DNA of 64,000 bases, from contig OY829329.1 of NCBI GenBank assembly GCA_963691655.1, positions 18,242,708-18,306,707 on the forward strand, read 5' to 3'. Below, in pieces: positions 59,861-64,000 of the stretch. This DNA is from Toxonevra muliebris (Eukaryota; Arthropoda; Insecta; Diptera; Pallopteridae). Under the pieces are notes generated by a model, which did not search any database, was not told the origin of the DNA, and was given only the letters and a program-made list of their open reading frames with translations. The first letter of the stretch is position 1. Each line of letters starts with the position of its first letter. A program made the translations under genes and the position numbers.

Positions 59861-60429
59861 GACCCTGCGTCGTTGTCTTAAAATCCGTTAGGTGGCGCTG
59901 TAACAAATGCTATACTTATAATAAATATCAAATTGGTTCAAATTTTTAAATAATTTTTGATATATTATTTATAATTATAAGTTTGAGACATAATTTCAAG
60001 AATGGTCTTTGATATGAATATAAAGCCTCCTGAAATATTGTTTCTATAATTCAACTGAAATCTAATAAAATTGTTCAACAAAAAAAAACACTTAAAAGTT
60101 ATTTCTTTTTACTACAGATATGCTGGAGTTTCTATCTAACTGCTGAATGAGTTAATAATTTTCGGGTCATCCAGACGCAATGTAAACTTTCATTTCCAAA
60201 ATTTAATTAAAACAAAATTGATTTGAGATTTTTATTTATAATGATTCCCTGTTAATGTACAGTTCTGCAAGTTAAATATTTTTGAAAATATCAATTGTGT
60301 CAATAATGAGACACAATTCAATTTTTTAGTTTTAGCACTTTTGACTGGTTTTCTCTTTCCTTTTTTTTTATTATAAAAAAACAAAAATTAAATTAAATCA
60401 GTTGTAATTTTTAGTATAATGTCTTATTC

Positions 60430-60860
60430 CTGGTCTGTCACCCTAAGGCTAAGGCTGCTCCCACCGCTTCGTTGTGCACAGCCTTTAGTGCTATTTGGTA
60501 GGTCGTCGCATCAAATCGATCGACGATAATGAGACGACTTATCTCATTTTTAAATGTATTCTGATAATTCCGCGATTTCTGAGGTGTTTGCGGTAGTTCC
60601 AGGAGAGCGTTGTTTGAGTGTGAGAGTTGGTGACGTGCAATTAAGTTTTACTTTGTCAGAAGTGTGCATTGTGTTCACGTACTTTCAGTATGCTGACTTC
60701 ATCGTGTTAGTGGTCTTCGTTTGACATCATGTGGCAGCTAGTTATAGTTCGAATTGCCGCGTTTTAGGATCCGATCTCAAGGCCAATGATTCTAAGCACC
60801 AGATCGACCCCGGTACGCCAAAGTTCATCAAATCTTAGTACCAAATCAATATCAAGTAAG
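60430..60860 (-). mobile_element. Jockey-like LINE scrap
   Basis: Read on the minus strand, frames give TITSCHMMSNEDH, HDEVSILKVREHNAHF (about 60735-60660), and further on ALKAVHNEAVGAALALG (about 60500-60445). These correspond in order to segments of the better preserved jockey-like copy at 55100-54850 (GCHLMSQEGHLHDEVKLLKVEEHN). Several stops. Both ends are missing. Confidence 0.6.
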
Positions 60861-60869
60861 TTATGTAGT

Positions 60870-63515
60870 AGTTTAACTCTCCGAATCGGCAGATCTCTAG
60901 TTTTGAGATTAATCTGTACATCTATTTTCTGTATTGTGGCTTTCCAATACTTTTTCTAAGCTCAGATTGCCGCTTTTTCTATTTATGTTCCAAGAGATCT
61001 ATAGGATTTGTTGCGGTGATCGCCAAACCCACTGCCTATATAATGTGCTAAGTATTTACTGTATTATCAGAAGAAGCAACTCTGCCTTTCGTGTTCGTGT
61101 GGTCAATTAGAGTTCGTGCGAATTTATACTGCATTGTTGAGGACCTTTTTTGCAAAAAACTTTATTATCGGCAGTCAGTGTTTATTTTATATATACTAGG
61201 CAGAACAAGGCGGATTTAACATGGTGGTAGCAGCATTACAACAAGTACAACGTAACAATAACAACACGCTACTTTGTTGTTGTAATTGTCAAAAGCACAA
61301 GAACAAATGCATGGAAAAAAAAAAAAAAAAAAACTAAGATTTGACAGTTAAGATTATCTTCATATAAAAAAAAATTAGGGAAGAAGAAGACAGAGCTGAC
61401 GCTGCTATCACCTATTATAATTTCGCCATGAGACAGAATATTATATCATGATACTTATTACTCAGCTCTCTAAATCAGGGAAGGATCTCACAAAAAATTT
61501 AACTTACACCAAAGTCGCTTAAAAATATAAATTTTTCATTAGAAAAATTTTTTTGATATTTTTGCTGACTATCGGCCCTTCCTTCAACTATTTTACCAGC
61601 CGGGCCGGTCTATTTCCAGTAACTTGGGTACCCTACTCATTATATGCACTGGCACTCGAAAATGGGTCTTCAGAGACTCAATCTTCTGTCTGACTCTATT
61701 GAACACGTCTTTTTAATTTCCAAGGTCTTCAATAGAATCATCGGTCTTGAATTGTGATTTATTCATTGTGTAGCTTCGACCCCTTCCACTACGTCTTTAA
61801 TAGTGCCCATTGAGGGTCTTCTTCGTTTTCTTCTTCTTATTTTATGTAGGGCTTAAACCGAACTTTCTGCATGCATTCTTGTCGTATAAGTAAAGTTCAC
61901 TCATATTCTTTTATTTATTAATTTAAATACCAAATTATTTGTTATATTACTGAAAAAATGCGTAATTTTTCGACCGAAATGAGACTGAAAATTAAATCCA
62001 GCCAAACAATATAAATTTTGGTATGCGCTTTCTATAAGCATATGCATTAAAATAGAAAATGATGAATTGATTTTTATGAAAACCATGATTACTAATCGAT
62101 TAGATATAGCATTAATTTAGAATTCGGAAATCACCAATCAGTGATTGGAAACCTCATTCAAATAAGCATATTGCCAATATAAAATAACTTCCCAAACTAT
62201 TGGAATATTTAAACACTAATGATGACTAAATTTTTTATGATAGGTACCTATAATAATTTATAAAATTTTCCCCTAAAAATTAAACATAAAAACATAAACA
62301 TTTTCAATAAATACGTTACCAATGTGAGGCACGTTTATACCATATGTGTGATTCAACTGTTTGAATGACTTAAGACTTTCATTACCTTACTTATTACTTA
62401 TGTATCTATATTTTTATACGGTAAACTGCTTATCTGAAGATGATAATTAGATACCAAGTAAGTAATTTTCAGTTGTCGCAACTATCATATAAGCAATTCC
62501 TTTTTTCTTTTGAATATTTAGCTCATAAACTTCTTTGCATGCGTTGTTCACGATGTGTTGTAAAATACACACGTAATTTTGTATTAAATATACGCACTTA
62601 GTACAATATAAGTAAAAAAATAATTATAAAAGTAAAAAACTCATAAAGTTAAAAAAGCTCCTCCCAGCAATCAATAAACTATATAACTATAATCATATCA
62701 CGAGTGATTACCGTAAAAACGTTTATGGATGATTCTAAGTTGATACTACGTCAACATCGATTTATCGGTACGGTGTCGATAATAATAAAAAAAAAATTAT
62801 TTTCTTAATAGCTCAAAGTACAACAGCGTGCGAACAGTTTTCATTTTTTTTTTTTTTTTTTATTTTAAAAGAATAAAAGTCCCACTCCTACTATTTTAAT
62901 TTGTTTATAAAATAAACATATTCGAATTTGTCCAAAAGTAAAAAAAAAAAGCGCGATCTCTTCTCTGCACCTACTCTAATTTTTGGTCACGTACGGGCAA
63001 AATGTTAAAACTGATAAAGCATGTAGCAAAGATTTCGATTGTAGGGGCCCGATTGCAATTGGCCTCGAATATATGAGTACTACTACTAGTAATCTGTGTG
63101 TATGTGTGTTGTTGTTGTTGCTACCATTTTTATTTTGTAGCACCACGAAAGCGGTTAAATGCGGTTCAAAATTCAAAGTTTTTTTTTTTTTGTTTTTAGA
63201 TTTGTTAGGCCCCAATAAACTTGCTCTAATTTGGCAAGCAATCTTCAGCATTTTTAATTTATAATTTTTTTTATTTTTTCTTTGTAGGTAGGTATACATA
63301 CGTACTTACTTATGTATATATTATCTCTGATAAGCTTTTTTGTGGACTAAGATTATATGTAGGTACTAAGTTTGTAGATTAATCTTTTGAATAACCCACT
63401 CGACTTAGATTTCTAAATATGTATAAATAATTTTTGGATTAAGATTTTTCCATGGATAATTGTAAATCATCAAGAAGTAGAGTTGTAAAATGTTAAATTT
63501 GACAAAGGATATAGG
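60870..63515. other. Intergenic AT-rich DNA, no gene recognised
   Basis: Contains CAACAA/GTTGTTG tracts near 61240-61280 and 63110, A tracts near 61315 and TTTT tracts near 62850. The overlapping 93- and 107-codon frames on opposite strands at 62976-63299 have no domain and cross microsatellites. I see no splice-supported exon. Confidence 0.45.
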
Positions 63516-63519
63516 TAAC

Positions 63520-63690
63520 CACTAGCGGATCCTAAGGTTTTGGGGTTTGGGGATAAACTCAAGCCCTTTCTCATTATCGTTGAAAATCTCATACATTTTG
63601 ATCGTTGGTCGTAAACCAAAAACAAATTTAAAAGGGTGAAAAAATTAGCCCCCCCCCGCCCCCCTTCGGGAATATAGGGATCCGCTAGTG
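63520..63690. mobile_element. Small TIR element (MITE), 171 bp
   Basis: CACTAGCGGATCC at 63520 is repeated exactly, in reverse complement, at the right end (63690): a perfect 13-bp TIR. A G-rich stretch lies inside the left end and a C9 plus CCCCC tract inside the right, as in the hAT-like family, but the ends differ from it. No clear target duplication and no reading frame. Confidence 0.6.
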
Positions 63691-64000
63691 TGTATAAGTA
63701 TGTACTTATAATGTTTCATATATGAAAACTTTTAAAATTACTGCTTGAAGTACGAAGGTGGAAGTTTGATAAAGCAATTAACTCTACCCAAGTAGACAGA
63801 TCTTTCGCTTTTTTTTTCCTATAAATAATTGAAATTTAATATTAAATTAGTGAGTAATTTATGAATGGAAAAGTATTGGATGTTGTTTTTAGGATGTTTG
63901 AAAATTAATGGTAATATTAGTAAGACTATTTGAATTAAGATATAGAATTCCTATAGGAGCACTGAAAGAGGTTCCCTCGGAAGCTACAAAATATATGTAA

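Noticed and set aside
1..64000. CRISPR arrays, bacterial operons, prophage or rRNA/tRNA genes
   Set aside because: No regularly spaced identical repeats, Shine-Dalgarno-linked gene strings, or convincing structural RNA were seen; the sequence is clearly eukaryotic.

Overview
This window looks like nuclear DNA of a higher fly (Diptera, Brachycera; a tephritid or a calyptrate is my guess). The evidence is strongly AT-rich, intron-rich sequence with fly-type microsatellites, a clear insect Activin-beta gene, and many jockey, mariner and hAT-type relics. It is not prokaryotic. Most short open frames are shadows in A-rich DNA.

Genes. One gene is well supported. An activin-type TGF-beta ligand, best matched to Activin-beta (Actbeta), lies on the minus strand in four coding exons: 29765-28757, 26621-26364, 23083-22701 and 22631-22464. 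The exons join with matching splice phases into a 605-residue preproprotein. It has a signal peptide, a long glutamine/histidine-rich prodomain, a furin site and a 117-residue mature domain with nine cysteines. At the left edge, on the plus strand, is a probable last coding exon (1404-1597) of another gene. It ends in a hydrophobic tail typical of GPI-anchored proteins. The two genes are convergent, about 20 kb apart.

Regions. 1-620: decayed LINE. 1.6-6.8 kb and 16.2-19.1 kb: plus-strand A-rich DNA. 2.9-4.6 kb: very degenerate tandem repeat. 7.3-14.8 kb: nested TIR elements and an RTE-like LINE. 19.1-21.5 kb: decayed minus-strand LINE with RT and RNase H. 22.4-30.2 kb: Actbeta, with introns full of degenerate 11-12 bp arrays in opposite orientations around exon 2. 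34.9-36.0 kb: a different 11-bp array. 37.9-45.2 kb: transposon cluster (hAT-like MITE, LINE with an open RT frame, a maT/DD37D mariner relative with both ends, and an older mariner split by a SINE). 47-48 kb: GC-richer, GAGA-rich, promoter-like DNA. 49.4-57.8 kb: LINE 3' end, nested TIR/hAT elements and a jockey-like LINE. 59.4-64 kb: simple arrays, a jockey scrap and a small TIR element.

The window shows no bacterial-type operon, CRISPR array or defence system. The most unusual points are the oppositely oriented arrays flanking one Actbeta exon, a non-autonomous hAT-like family with two copies having exact 8-bp target duplications, and several nested insertions that give a relative order of events.
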